Shown here piece after piece: positions 10,730 through 23,075 of a DNA stretch of 64,000 nt. Below the pieces are notes generated by a model, which was given only the letters and a program-made list of their open reading frames with translations, was not told where the DNA came from and did not search any database. The translations under genes were made by a program, and so were the position numbers. Numbering within the stretch: position 1 is the stretch's first letter; each line of letters opens with the position of its first letter. Source of the stretch: Diprion similis (lineage: Eukaryota > Arthropoda > Insecta > Hymenoptera > Diprionidae); NCBI RefSeq assembly GCF_021155765.1, contig NC_060114.1, forward strand, positions 8,067,001 through 8,131,000, written 5' to 3'.

Positions 10730-13700
10730 AAATCCAAAGGGGTTAGCCTTCCTTTTTTGGTCATTTTCGAAGCCGAAAATTTCTCGTCTCGGAATTGTTT
10801 TGTATGACCATCTCTAGAGTAATTCGACCCCCGGGAACTCAGAAAACACATCAAAAAGAGCGTAGGAACAGCAGCAGAGAAATGGCGATGAAAAACATGA
10901 GTTTTTCAGCCGTAACTTTTCACCTATCGCCCGCAGCGTATTGGGACTGCGCTCAATCGATTCCTCTCGCAAAATTACGTCGAAATAGTGCCTTATGAAA
11001 TTGATTGCAGCACTTTTCAAAATTGTCGAAATTTTCGCCAAAAATCCAAAGGGGTTAGCGTTCCTTTTTTGGTCATTTTTGGAGCCGAACATTTCTCGTC
11101 TCGGAATTGTTTTGTATGACCATCTCTAGAGTGATTCGACCCCCAGGAACTCAGAAAACACATCAAAAAGAGCGTAGGAACAGCAGCAGAGAAATGGCGA
11201 TGAAAAACATGAGTTTTTCGGCCGTAACTTTTCACCTATCGCCCGCAGCGTATTGTGACTGCGCTCAATCGATTCCTCTCACAAAATTACGTCGAAATAG
11301 TGCCTTATGAAATTGATTGCAGCTTTTTTCGAAATGGTCAAAATTTTCGCTAAAAATCCAAAGGGGTTAGCCTTCCTTTTTTGGTCATTTTCAAAGCCGA
11401 AAATTTCTCGTCTCGGAATTGTTTTGTATGACCATCTCTAGAGTAATTCGACCCCCAGGAACTCAGAAAACACATCAAAAAGAGCGTAGGAACAGCAGCA
11501 GAGAAATGGCGATGAAAAACATGAGTTTTTCAGCCGTAACTTTTCACCTATCGCCCGCAGCGTATTGGGACTGCGCTCAATCGATTCCTCTCACAAAATT
11601 ACGTCGAAATAGTGCCTTATGAAATTGATTGCAGCTTTTTTCGAATTGGTCAAAATTTTCGCCAAAAATCCAAAGGGGTTAGCCTTCCTTTTTTGGTCAT
11701 TTTTGGAGCCGAAAATTTCTCGTCTCGGAATTGTTTTGTATGTCCATCTCTAGAGTAATTTGACCCCCAGGAACTCAGAAAACACATCAAAAAGAGCGTA
11801 AAAACAGCAGCAGAAAAATGGCGATGAAAAACATGAGTTTTTCGGCCGTAACTTTTCAGCTATCGCCCGCAGCGTATTGGGACTGCGCTCAATCGATTCC
11901 TCTCGCAAAATTACGTCAAAATAGTGCCTTAAGAAATTGATTGCAGCACTTTTCGGAATCGTCAAAATGTTCGCCAAATATCCAAAGGGGTTAGCCTTCC
12001 TTTTTGATCATTTTTAGAGCTGAAAATTTCTCGTCTAGAAATCGTTTTGTATGACCATCTCTAGAGTAATTCGACCCCCAGGAACTCAGAAAACACATCA
12101 AAAAAAGCGTAGGAACAGCAGCAGAGAAATGGCGATGAAAAACATGAGTTTTTCGGCCGTAACTTTTCACCTATCGCCCGCAACGTATTGGGACTGCGCT
12201 CAATCGATTCCTCTCACAAAATTACGTCGAAATAGTGCCTTATGAAATTGATTGCAGCTTTTTTCGAAATCGTCAAAATTTTCGCCAAAAATCCAAAGGG
12301 GTTAGCCTTCCTTTTTTGGTCATTTTTGGAGCCGAAAATTTCTCGTCTCGGAATTGTTTTGTATGACCATCTCTAGAGTAATTCGACCCCCAGGAACTCA
12401 GAAAACACATCAAAAAGAGCGTAGGAACAGCAGCAGAGAAATGGCGATGAAAAACATGAGTTTTTCGGCCGTAACTTTTCAGCTATCGCCCGCAGCGTAT
12501 TGGGACTGCGCTCAATCGATTCCTCTCGCAAAATTACGTCAAAATAGTGCCTTAAGAAATTGATTGCAGCACTTTTCGGAATCGTCAAAATTTTCGCCAA
12601 ATATCCAAAGGGGTTAGCCTTCCTTTTTTGATCATTTTTAGAGCTGAAAATTTCTCGTCTAGAAATCGTTTTGTATGACCATCTCTAGAGTAATTCGACC
12701 CCCAGGAACTCAGAAAACACATCAAAAAAAGCGTAGGAACAGCAGCAGAGAAATGGCGATGAAAAACATGAGTTTTTCGGCCGTAACTTTTCACCTATCG
12801 CCCGCAACGTATTGGGACTGCGCTCAATCGATTCCTCTCACAAAATTACGTCGAAATAGTGCCTTATGAAATTGATTGCAGCTTTTTTCGAAATCGTCAA
12901 AATTTTCGCCAAAAATCCAAAGGGGTTAGCCTTCGTTTTTTGGTCATTTTTGGAGCCGAAAATTTCTCGTCTCGGAATTGTTTTGTATGACCATCTCCAG
13001 AGTAATTCGACCCCCAGGAACTCAGAAAACACATCAAAAAGAGCGTAGGAACAGCAGCAGAGAAATGGCGATGAAAAACATGAGTTTTTCGGCCGTAACT
13101 TTTCAGCTATCGCCCGCAGCGTATTGGGACTGCGCTCAATCGATTCCTCTCGCAAAATTACGTCAAAATAGTGCCTTAAGAAATTGATTGCAGCACTTTT
13201 CGGAATCGTCAAAATTTTCGCCAAATATCCAAAGGGGTTAGCCTTCCTTTTTTGATCATTTTTAGAGCTGAAAATTTCTCGTCTAGAAATCGTTTTGTAT
13301 GACCATCTCTAGAGTAATTCGACCCCCAGGAACTCAGAAAACACATCAAAAAAAGCGTAGGAACAGCAGCAGAGAAATGGCGATGAAAAACATGAGTTTT
13401 TCGGCCGTAACTTTTCACCTATCGCCCGCAACGTATTGGGACTGCGCTCAATCGATTCCTCTCACAAAATTACGTCGAAATGGTGCCTTATGAAATTGAT
13501 TGCAGCTTTTTCCGAAATCGTCAAAATTTCGCCAAAAATCCAAAGGGGTTAGCCTTCCTTTTTTGGTCATTTTCGAAGCCGAAAATTTCTCGTCTCGGAA
13601 TTGTTTTGTATGACCATCTCTAGAGTAATTCGACCCCCGGGAACTCAGAAAACACATCAAAAAGAGCGTAGGAACAGCAGCAGAGAAATGGCGATGAAAA

Positions 13701-16340
13701 ACATGAGTTTTTCAGCCGTAACTTTTCACCTATCGCCCGCAGCGTATTGGGACTGCGCTCAATCGATTCCTCTCGCAAAATTACGTCGAAATAGTGCCTT
13801 ATGAAATTGATTGCAGCTCTTTTCAAAATTGTCGAAATTTTCGCCAAAAATCCAAAGGGGTTAGCCTTCCTTTTTTGGTCATTTTTGGAGCCGAACATTT
13901 CTCGTCTCGGAATTGTTTTGTATGACCATCTCTAGAGTGATTCGACCCCCAGGAACTCAGAAAACACATCAAAAAGAGCGTAGGAACAGCAGCAGAGAAA
14001 TGGCGATGAAAAACATGAGTTTTTCGGCCGTAACTTTTCACCTATCGCCCGCAGCGTATTGTGACTGCGCTCAATCGATTCCTCTCACAAAATTACGTCG
14101 AAATAGTGCCTTATGAAATTGATTGCAGCTTTTTTCGAAATGGTCAAAATTTTCGCTAAAAATCCAAAGGGGTTAGCCTTCCTTTTTTGGTCATTTTCAA
14201 AGCCGAAAATTTCTCGTCTCGGAATTGTTTTGTATGACCATCTCTAGAGTAATTCGACCCCCAGGAACTCAGAAAACACATCAAAAAGAGCGTAGGAACA
14301 GCAGCAGAGAAATGGCGATGAAAAACATGAGTTTTTCAGCCGTAACTTTTCACCTATCGCCCGCAGCGTATTGGGACTGCGCTCAATCGATTCCTCTCAC
14401 AAAATTACGTCGAAATAGTGCCTTATGAAATTGATTGCAGCTTTTTTCGAATTGGTCAAAATTTTCGCCAAAAATCCAAAGGGGTTAGCCTTCCTTTTTT
14501 GGTCATTTTTGGAGCCGAAAATTTCTCGTCTCGGAATTGTTTTGTATGTCCATCTCTAGAGTAATTTGACCCCCAGGAACTCAGAAAACACATCAAAAAG
14601 AGCGTAAAAACAGCAGCAGAAAAATGGCGATGAAAAACATGAGTTTTTCGGCCGTAACTTTTCAGCTATCGCCCGCAGCGTATTGGGACTGCGCTCAATC
14701 GATTCCTCTCGCAAAATTACGTCAAAATAGTGCCTTAAGAAATTGATTGCAGCACTTTTCGGAATCGTCAAAATGTTCGCCAAATATCCAAAGGGGTTAG
14801 CCTTCCTTTTTGATCATTTTTAGAGCTGAAAATTTCTCGTCTAGAAATCGTTTTGTATGACCATCTCTAGAGTAATTCGACCCCCAGGAACTCAGAAAAC
14901 ACATCAAAAAAAGCGTAGGAACAGCAGCAGAGAAATGGCGATGAAAAACATGAGTTTTTCGGCCGTAACTTTTCACCTATCGCCCGCAACGTATTGGGAC
15001 TGCGCTCAATCGATTCCTCTCACAAAATTACGTCGAAATAGTGCCTTATGAAATTGATTGCAGCTTTTTTCGAAATCGTCAAAATTTTCGCCAAAAATCC
15101 AAAGGGGTTAGCCTTCCTTTTTTGGTCATTTTTGGAGCCGAAAATTTCTCGTCTCGGAATTGTTTTGTATGACCATCTCTAGAGTAATTCGACCCCCAGG
15201 AACTCAGAAAACACATCAAAAAGAGCGTAGGAACAGCAGCAGAGAAATGGCGATGAAAAACATGAGTTTTTCGGCCGTAACTTTTCAGCTATCGCCCGCA
15301 GCGTATTGGGACTGCGCTCAATCGATTCCTCTCGCAAAATTACGTCAAAATAGTGCCTTAAGAAATTGATTGCAGCACTTTTCGGAATCGTCAAAATTTT
15401 CGCCAAATATCCAAAGGGGTTAGCCTTCCTTTTTTGATCATTTTTAGAGCTGAAAATTTCTCGTCTAGAAATCGTTTTGTATGACCATCTCTAGAGTAAT
15501 TCGACCCCCAGGAACTCAGAAAACACATCAAAAAAAGCGTAGGAACAGCAGCAGAGAAATGGCGATGAAAAACATGAGTTTTTCGGCCGTAACTTTTCAC
15601 CTATCGCCCGCAACGTATTGGGACTGCGCTCAATCGATTCCTCTCACAAAATTACGTCGAAATAGTGCCTTATGAAATTGATTGCAGCTTTTTTCGAAAT
15701 CGTCAAAATTTTCGCCAAAAATCCAAAGGGGTTAGCCTTCGTTTTTTGGTCATTTTTGGAGCCGAAAATTTCTCGTCTCGGAATTGTTTTGTATGACCAT
15801 CTCCAGAGTAATTCGACCCCCAGGAACTCAGAAAACACATCAAAAAGAGCGTAGGAACAGCAGCAGAGAAATGGCGATGAAAAACATGAGTTTTTCGGCC
15901 GTAACTTTTCAGCTATCGCCCGCAGCGTATTGGGACTGCGCTCAATCGATTCCTCTCGCAAAATTACGTCAAAATAGTGCCTTAAGAAATTGATTGCAGC
16001 ACTTTTCGGAATCGTCAAAATTTTCGCCAAATATCCAAAGGGGTTAGCCTTCCTTTTTTGATCATTTTTAGAGCTGAAAATTTCTCGTCTAGAAATCGTT
16101 TTGTATGACCATCTCTAGAGTAATTCGACCCCCAGGAACTCAGAAAACACATCAAAAAAAGCGTAGGAACAGCAGCAGAGAAATGGCGATGAAAAACATG
16201 AGTTTTTCGGCCGTAACTTTTCACCTATCGCCCGCAACGTATTGGGACTGCGCTCAATCGATTCCTCTCACAAAATTACGTCGAAATGGTGCCTTATGAA
16301 ATTGATTGCAGCTTTTTCCGAAATCGTCAAAATTTCGCCA
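10730..16340. repeat. Tandem duplication of a nine-monomer 2806-bp unit
   Basis: Copy 1 runs from about 10730 to 13535 and copy 2 from about 13536 to 16340. Rare variants recur exactly 2806 bp apart: CCCCCGGGAACTC (10830/13636), GAGTGATTCG (11130/13936), CGCTAAAAATCC (11349/14155), TATGTCCATC (11739/14545) and AAAATGTTCGCC (11966/14772). The unit is 9 x 312 minus 2, because both copies carry the same two 1-bp deletions. By eye I found only two substitutions, in the first monomer. The flanks differ, which places the ends. Confidence 0.9.
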
Positions 16341-16399
16341 AAAATCCAAAGGGGTTAGCCTTCCTTTTTTGGTCATTTTCGAAGCCGAAAATTTCTCGT

Positions 16400-18920
16400 C
16401 TCGGAATTGTTTTGTATGACCATTTCTAGAGTAATTCGACCCCCAGGAACTCAAAAAACACATCAAAAAGAGCAGAGGAACAGCAGCAGAGAAATGGCGA
16501 TGAAAAACATGAGTTTTTCGGCCGTAACTTCTCAGCTATCGCCCGCAGCGTATTGGGACTGCGCTCAATCGATTCCTCTCGCGAAATTACGTCAAAATAG
16601 TGCCTTAAGAAATTGATTGCAGCACTTTTCGGAATCGTCAAAATTTTCGCCAAATATCCAAAGGGGTTAGCCTTCCATTTTTGATCATTTTTAGAGCTGA
16701 AAATTTCTCGTCTAGAAATCGTTTTGTATGACCATCTCTAGAGTAATTCGACCCCCAGGAACTCAGAAAACACATCAAAAAAAGCGTAGGAACAGCAGCA
16801 GAGAAATGGCGATGAAAAACATGAGTTTTTCGGCCGTAACTTTTCACCTATCGCCCGCAACGTATTGGGACTGCGCTCAATCGATTCCTCTCGCAAAATT
16901 ACGTCGAAGTAGTGTCTTACGAAATTGATTGCAGCACTTTCCGAAATCGTCAAAATTTTCGCCAAAAATCCAAAGGGGTTAGCCTTTCTTTTTTGGTCAT
17001 TTTCGGAGCCGAAAATTTCTCGTCTCGGAATTGTTTTGTATGACCATCACTAGAGTAATTCGACCCCCAGGAACTCAGAAAACACATCAAAAAGAGCGTA
17101 GGAACAGAAGCAGAGAAATGGCGATGAAAAACATGAGTTTTTCGGCCGTAACTTTTCAGCTATCGCCCGCAGCGTATTGGGACTGCGCTCAATCGATTCC
17201 TCTCGCAAAATTACGTCAAAATAGTGCCTTAAGAAATTGATTGCAGCACTTTTCGGAATCGTCAAAATTTTCGCCAAATATCCAAAGGGGTTAGCCTTCC
17301 TTTTTTGATCATTTTTAGAGCTGAAAATTTCTCGTCTAGAAATCGTTTTGTATGACCATCTCTAGAGTAATTCGACCCCCAGGAACTCAGAAAACACATC
17401 AAAAAAAGCGTAGGAACAGCAGCAGAGAAATGGCGATGAAAAACATGAGTTTTTCGGCCGTAACTTTTCACCTATCGCCCGCAACGTATTGGGACTGCGC
17501 TCAATCGATTCCTCTCACAAAATTACGTCGAAATGGTGCCTTATGAAATTGATTGCAGCTTTTTCCGAAATCGTCAAAATTTCGCCAAAAATCCAAAGGG
17601 GTTAGCCTTCCTTTTTTGGTCATTTTCGAAGCCGAAAATTTCTCGTCTCGGAATTGTTTTGTATGACCATTTCTAGAGTACTTCGACCCCCAGGAACTCA
17701 AAAAACACATCAAAAAGAGCAGAGGAACAGCAGCAGAGAAATGGCGATGAAAAACATGAGTTTTTCGGCCGTAACTTTTCAGCTATCGCCCGCAGCGTAT
17801 TGGGACTGCGCTCAATCGATTCCTCTCGCAAAATTACGTCAAAATAGTGCCTTAAGAAATTGATTGCAGCACTTTTCGGAATCGTCAAAATTTTCGCCAA
17901 ATATCCAAAGGGGTTAGCCTTCCTTTTTTGATCATTTTTAGAGCTGAAAATTTCTCGTCTAGAAATCGTTTTGTATGACCATCTCTAGAGTAATTCGACC
18001 CCCAGGAACTCAGAAAACACATCAAAAAAAGCGTAGGAACAGCAGCAGAGAAATGGCGATGAAAAACATGAGTTTTTCGGCCGCAACTTTTCACCTATCG
18101 CCCGCAACGTATTGGGACTGCGCTCAATCGATTCCTCTCACAAAATTACGTCGAAATGGTGCCTTATGAAATTGATTGCAGCTTTTTCCGAAATCGTCAA
18201 AATTTCGCCAAAAATCCAAAGGGGTTAGCCTTCCTTTTTTGGTCATTTTCGAAGCCGAAAATTTCTCGTCTCGGAATTGTTTTGTATGACCATTTCTAGA
18301 GTAATTCGACCCCCAGGAACTCAAAAAACACATCAAAAAGAGCAGAGGAACAGCAGCAGAGAAATGGCGATGAAAAACATGAGTTTTTCGGCCGTAACTT
18401 TTCAGCTATCGCCCGCAGCGTATTGGGACTGCGCTCAATCGATTCCTCTCGCAAAATTACGTCAAGATAGTGCCTTAAGAAATTGATTGCAGCACTTTTC
18501 GGAATCGTCAAAATTTTCGCCAAATATCCAAAGGGGTTAGCCTTCCTTTTTTGATCATTTTTAGAGCTGAAAATTTCTCGTCTAGAAATCGTTTTGTATG
18601 ACCATCTCTAGAGTAATTCGACCCCCAGGAACTCAGAAAACACATCAAAAAAAGCGTAGGAACAGCAGCAGAGAAATGGCGATGAAAAACATGAGTTTTT
18701 CGGCCGTAACTTTTCACCTATCGCCCGCAACGTATTGGGACTGCGCTCAATCGATTCCTCTCACAAAATTACGTCGAAATGGTGCCTTATGAAATTGATT
18801 GCAGCTTTTTCCGAAATCGTCAAAATTTCGCCAAAAATCCAAAGGGGTTAGCCTTCCTTTTTTGGTCATTTCCGAAGCCGAAAATTTCTCGTCTCGGAAT
18901 TGTTTTGTATGACCATTTCT
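16400..18920. repeat. 623-bp dimer repeats in the right third of the array
   Basis: Two monomer types alternate here. One has GACCATTTCTAGAG and AAAGAGCAGAGG; the other has TCAAAAAAAGCGTAGG and CGCAACGTATTGG. Type-2 monomers at 17352, 17975 and 18598 are 623 bp apart and share a 1-bp deletion (GTCAAAATTTCGCC). A 1247-bp four-monomer step links 16105 to 17352. Dimers of 624 bp without the deletion occur earlier (9868, 10492, 11116). Confidence 0.8.
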
Positions 18921-20490
18921 AGAGTAATTCGACCCCCAGAAACTCAGAAAACACATCAAAAAGAGCGTAGGAACAGCAGCAGAGAAATGGCGATGAAAAA
19001 CATGAGTTTTTCGGCCGTAACTTTTCGGCTATCGCCCGCAGCGTATTGGGACTGCGCTCAATCGATTCCTCTCGCAAAATTACGTCGAAGTAGTGTCTTA
19101 CGAAATTGATTGCAGCACTTTCCGAAATCGTCAAAATTTTCGCCAAAAATCCAAAGGGGTTAGCCTTTCTTTTTTGGTCATTTTCGGAGCCGAAAATTTC
19201 TCGTCTCGGAATTGTTTTGTATGACCATCACTAGAGTAATTCGACCCCCAGGAACTCAGAAAACACATCAAAAAGAGCGTAGGAACAGAAGCAGAGAAAT
19301 GGCGATGAAAAACATGAGTTTTTCGGCCGTAACTTTTCAGCTATCGCCCGCAGCGTATTGGGACTGCGCTCAATCGATTCCTCCCGCAAAAGTACGTCGA
19401 AATAGTGCCTTATGAAATTGATTGCAGCACTTTTCGAAATCGTCAAAATTTTCGCCAAAAATCCAAAGGGATTAGCCTTCCTTTTTTGGTCATTTTCGGA
19501 GCCGAAAATTTCTCGTTTAGGAATTGTTTTGTATGACCATCTTTAGAGTAATTTGACCCCCAGGAACTCAGAAAACACATAAAAAAGAGCGTAGGAACAG
19601 CAGCAGAGAAATGGCGATGAAAAACATGAGTTTTTCGGCCGTAACTTTTCGGCTATCGCCCGCAGCGTATTGGGACTGCGCTCAATCGATTCCTCTCGCA
19701 AAATTACGTCGAAATAGTTTCTTATGAAATTGATTGCAGCACTTTCCGAAATCGTCAAAATTTTCGCCAAAAATCCAAAGGGGTTAGCCTTTCTTTTTCG
19801 GTCATTTTCGGAGCCGAAAATTTCTCGTCCCGGAATTGTTTTGTTTGACCATCTCTAGAGTAATACGACCCCCAGGAACTCAGAAAACACATCAAAAAGA
19901 GCGTAGGAACAGAAGCAGAGAAATGGCGATGAAAAACATGAGTTTTTCGGCCGTAACTTTTCAGCTATCGCCCGCAGCGTATTGGGACTGCGCTCAATCG
20001 ATTCCTCTCGCAAAATTACGTCGAAATAGTGCCTTATGAAATTGATTGCAGCACTTTCCGAAATCGTCAAAATTTTCGCCAAAAATCCAAAGGGGTTAGC
20101 CTTCCTTTTTTGGTCATTTTCGGAGCCGAAAATTTCTCGTCTCGGAATTGTTCTGTATGACCATCTCTAGAGTAATTCGACCCCCAGAAACTCAGAAAAC
20201 ACATCAAAAAGAGCGTAGGAACAGAAGCAGAGAAATGGCGATGAAAAACATGAGTTTTTCGGCCGTAACTTTTCAGCAATGGCCCGCAGCGTATTGGGAC
20301 TGCGCTCAATCGATTCCTCTCGCAAAATTACGTCGAAATAGTGCCTTATGAAATTGATTGCAGCACTTTCCGAAATCGTCAAAATTTTCGCCGAAAATCC
20401 AAAGGGGTTAGCCTTCCTTTTTTGGTCATTTTCGGCGCTGAAAATTTATCGTTTCGGAAACGATTTGTATGACCATCCTTAGAGTAATTT

Positions 20491-20960
20491 GATCCCCAGG
20501 AACTTAGAAAACACACCAAAAAAAGGGTAGGACCAACAGCAGAGAAATTACGACGCAAAGACCAGCAGCAGAAAAATTGAGAAAATACGTCTTTCGTTTT
20601 TTGGCTGTAACTTTTGATCCGTAGCTCGCAGCGCATTCGGACTGCGCTCAATCGATGTCTTTCGCAAAATTCCGTCGGGACAGTGCATGAATTAAATGTC
20701 TGCAGCACTCCTCAGAGTGGCCGAAATTCTTGTCGAAAAATCAAAGGGGTTAGCCCTACTTTTTCTCGCAGTCAAAAAACTTCTGTCTGAGAGTCGATTC
20801 CGTATGTGATCCTTTTTCATGTATTCGGGCTCTCAGGAACTCAGAAAACGTATCTGAAGTAGACAAATTTCCAAGTGAATCTCCCACCTCTTCACCGTTA
20901 GTTTTGATTTTTCGGTCGCATTCACTTTAGACTACGCGCTATTAGGATTCTTCGAAAAAC
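20491..20960. repeat. Degenerate satellite monomers, right edge
   Basis: Recognisable but worn monomer words continue: GTAACTTTTGATCCGTAGCTCGCAGCGC near 20610, CTGCGCTCAATCGATG near 20643, AAAGGGGTTAGCCC near 20742, and CTCAGGAACTCAGAAAACG near 20833. Similarity fades out by about 20.96 kb. The decay mirrors that on the left. Confidence 0.8.
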
Positions 20961-23075
20961 TCTGCCTGCAAGTAATGCTGAGAAATACTGGTATTTGCTT
21001 TACTTAGGTATCGAACATTAATGTTCAATCAAGTATTGTCAGTGAAATCTGTTTATTATATCTATATTACACGTTACTTGTTATAGACACAATCTTATTG
21101 CTTGCAAATGTGACACATCATCATTTTTTTTCAGTAACTCGTTATCGTCTCTTTGCCTAAAATATGGTGTATTCATTTCGATCCTCAATGCCTCTAAGTC
21201 ACAAGATAAAACAGCATTTGTTCTGCATGGTTTTAACACTGCAATATCAATGAGGCAATGGGCGTCACGACACTTCCCAGAGTCAAACTAGGCGATAGTA
21301 TCCATCATCAAGATTCTTTTATCATGTCCGTGCTTTCTTTCATTCTCACCCTCACGACTACTGTTCTTAATTTTTTTTTTTTCACCATCTTTCTTTCACT
21401 CTTTTCCGTTCGTTTGCGATCTCTTTTTCCCTCACTCCTATCCCATACGTAAATCCCTTGAAACGTGGTGGGTAATAATATCCAATAACATTTTAGTTAA
21501 ACTCCAATTATAAGAAATCAAATGAAGGGTCCACTAGAAAAACCACGTTTGTCCATTTTGATATCGTCAATGAATTAGCGATACCGTTGTTGTGGCATTG
21601 AAGAGTAATCTCAGAAAATAATAGTATCCAATGGGAAAAATAACACGACTCTGAGAAAAATTTGTCAAAAGAATTACCTTCTTATGTATCGTTACGAGAA
21701 AGCAAAAATCAATTTGCATTTTTCTTGACAGTCCAAGTGGACCAAAGTGGTTTTCACACTGGACCCTCCAAAACGAATAGATACAAGCTATGACTACTAT
21801 CAATAAACAGTTTTAGATCTCAGTAAATGCCGCATATTTTTATCCTAACTTGCAACCGAAACAACAATCATTCTTCATGCAAGCTCTAGTTGTTTTCCTT
21901 AGCTCAAATATATGGGCCCAATAACAAAGCTTACATTTAAATTACAAAGATTCGTAACATGTCGAGAGGCCCAGCTGTTATGGATAAAAATAGTATACCC
22001 GATTTCCACATGGGTATGTAAATATCCATAAGTCGCCATACTATGCATGTCATAGCGTTTGAGAAAAATTAGGTCACATGCGGACACGCAATAAAAACGA
22101 AACTAAGAAATAAAATCAAAAATCATTCGAAAAAATGATCGCATCTTCTTCTCAACGCTCATTTTGTTTCCCCACACGGGAGGATTACATTCTACTTCCT
22201 TGTATTCCAGATTTTTACCGTTTACCGCAAGCGTGTCTGTAAAGTAGTGCGGAAAAAAAAACTCAAACTGCAGATGTGCGGACCCTTGGGTAACAGCTGT
22301 ATCATAAGTGTTATTTTTAACGCATGCGGTTCGAGAAAGAAACGAATGCTCACAGCTACCTACAGCGTGTATAACAAGTATTAGACTTGAAGAGCGCGTC
22401 CTTCTATTCTACAGGATCCCCCCAGAGTTTTTAGGACTGATTCATTGACTCGGTCTTATTTACTGCTAGATGCGCCCATTGCATCCTCTAACCAAACCCA
22501 AGCTCACTCAGCTCGGCACACAAATTAGAATTAGTCTAGCGGCGTTACGTTATTCCCTGTTCGTTCACCGACAAAAAAGGGAAGACCAGATTTGAAAAGA
22601 AATCTACTTCAAACTTGAGTCAAAGGGCGCAATTAAAGCAGAACTATCAATGAAAATGGTTAATTTCGTACGTTTTATATTCAAAGAGTACTGCAAATTT
22701 GTTCACCGTTCATATGTGGAAAAATTAATTGTTGAATATGAAACTGTATTTTCAATTCAATAAATTAAATTATTCTTCATTCATAGCCGATAATTATTTC
22801 AGTTATATTATATATGTGTGATTACATTATTCTAACGCTTATGATAGTAGTAGTAATGGTGGTAGAGGATATTACTATACACACCCACTCAAAAATACCT
22901 AAAAATATAAAATACATATATTATATGTATACGTCTACGAACTCAAATTTATAGAATGTCGAGGAATATGTTGTCAATTTAAAATAATTTAATAACGATA
23001 ATAAAATCAGTTGTTATTTTAGAATATATTATTAAACGATATATTTTCGCTCTTACACACTCTAACTCTGCAAAG
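20961..23075. other. Non-coding DNA between the satellite and the TRIM45-like gene
   Basis: Apart from a MITE-like inverted repeat at 21523-21770, I see no gene. A possible ATTAAA polyadenylation signal for the minus-strand TRIM45-like gene lies near 22988. The short open frames carry no family signal. Confidence 0.5.
21523..21770. mobile_element. MITE-like element with imperfect terminal inverted repeats
   Basis: The left end reads GAAGGGTCCACTAGAAAAAC and then CACGTTTGTCCA. The reverse complement of the right end reads GGAGGGTCCAGTGTGAAAAC and then CACTTTGGTCCA. These make arms of about 35 bp around an AT-rich core of about 180 bp. The core contains a smaller TCTCAGA...TCTGAGA inverted pair. 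There is no open frame for a transposase and no clear target-site duplication, so this is a candidate only. Confidence 0.45.

Larger units (their letters stand above)
3780..20490. repeat. 312-bp tandem satellite array, about 54 monomers
   Basis: A head-to-tail satellite fills this stretch. The landmark around TATGACCATCTCTAGAG recurs every 312 bp (4252, 4564, 4876, 5188, 5500 and so on), or 311 bp after some copies, giving about 54 copies from 3.94 to 20.47 kb. Invariant words include GTAATTCGACCCCCAGGAAC, CAGCAGCAGAGAAATGGCGA, TATCGCCCGCAGCGTATTGG, CTGCGCTCAATCGATTCCTC and CCAAAGGGGTTAGCC. Neighbouring copies differ at a few percent of positions, and variants are shared at set intervals, which shows higher-order units. 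Because 312 is a multiple of 3, the same 64-92-residue open frames recur on both strands in every copy. These are by-products of the repeat, not genes. No CENP-B box was found. Confidence 0.98.

Noticed and set aside
3780..20490. CRISPR-like regular repeats or a centromere with CENP-B boxes
   Set aside because: The repeats are contiguous 312-bp monomers with no unique spacers, in a eukaryotic genome. I found no match to the CENP-B box in the monomer.
3809..20708. Dozens of similar open frames of 60-142 codons on both strands
   Set aside because: All are frames of the 312-bp satellite monomer and repeat with its period. They show no known domain, are broken by 1-bp length changes, and occur on both strands at once.
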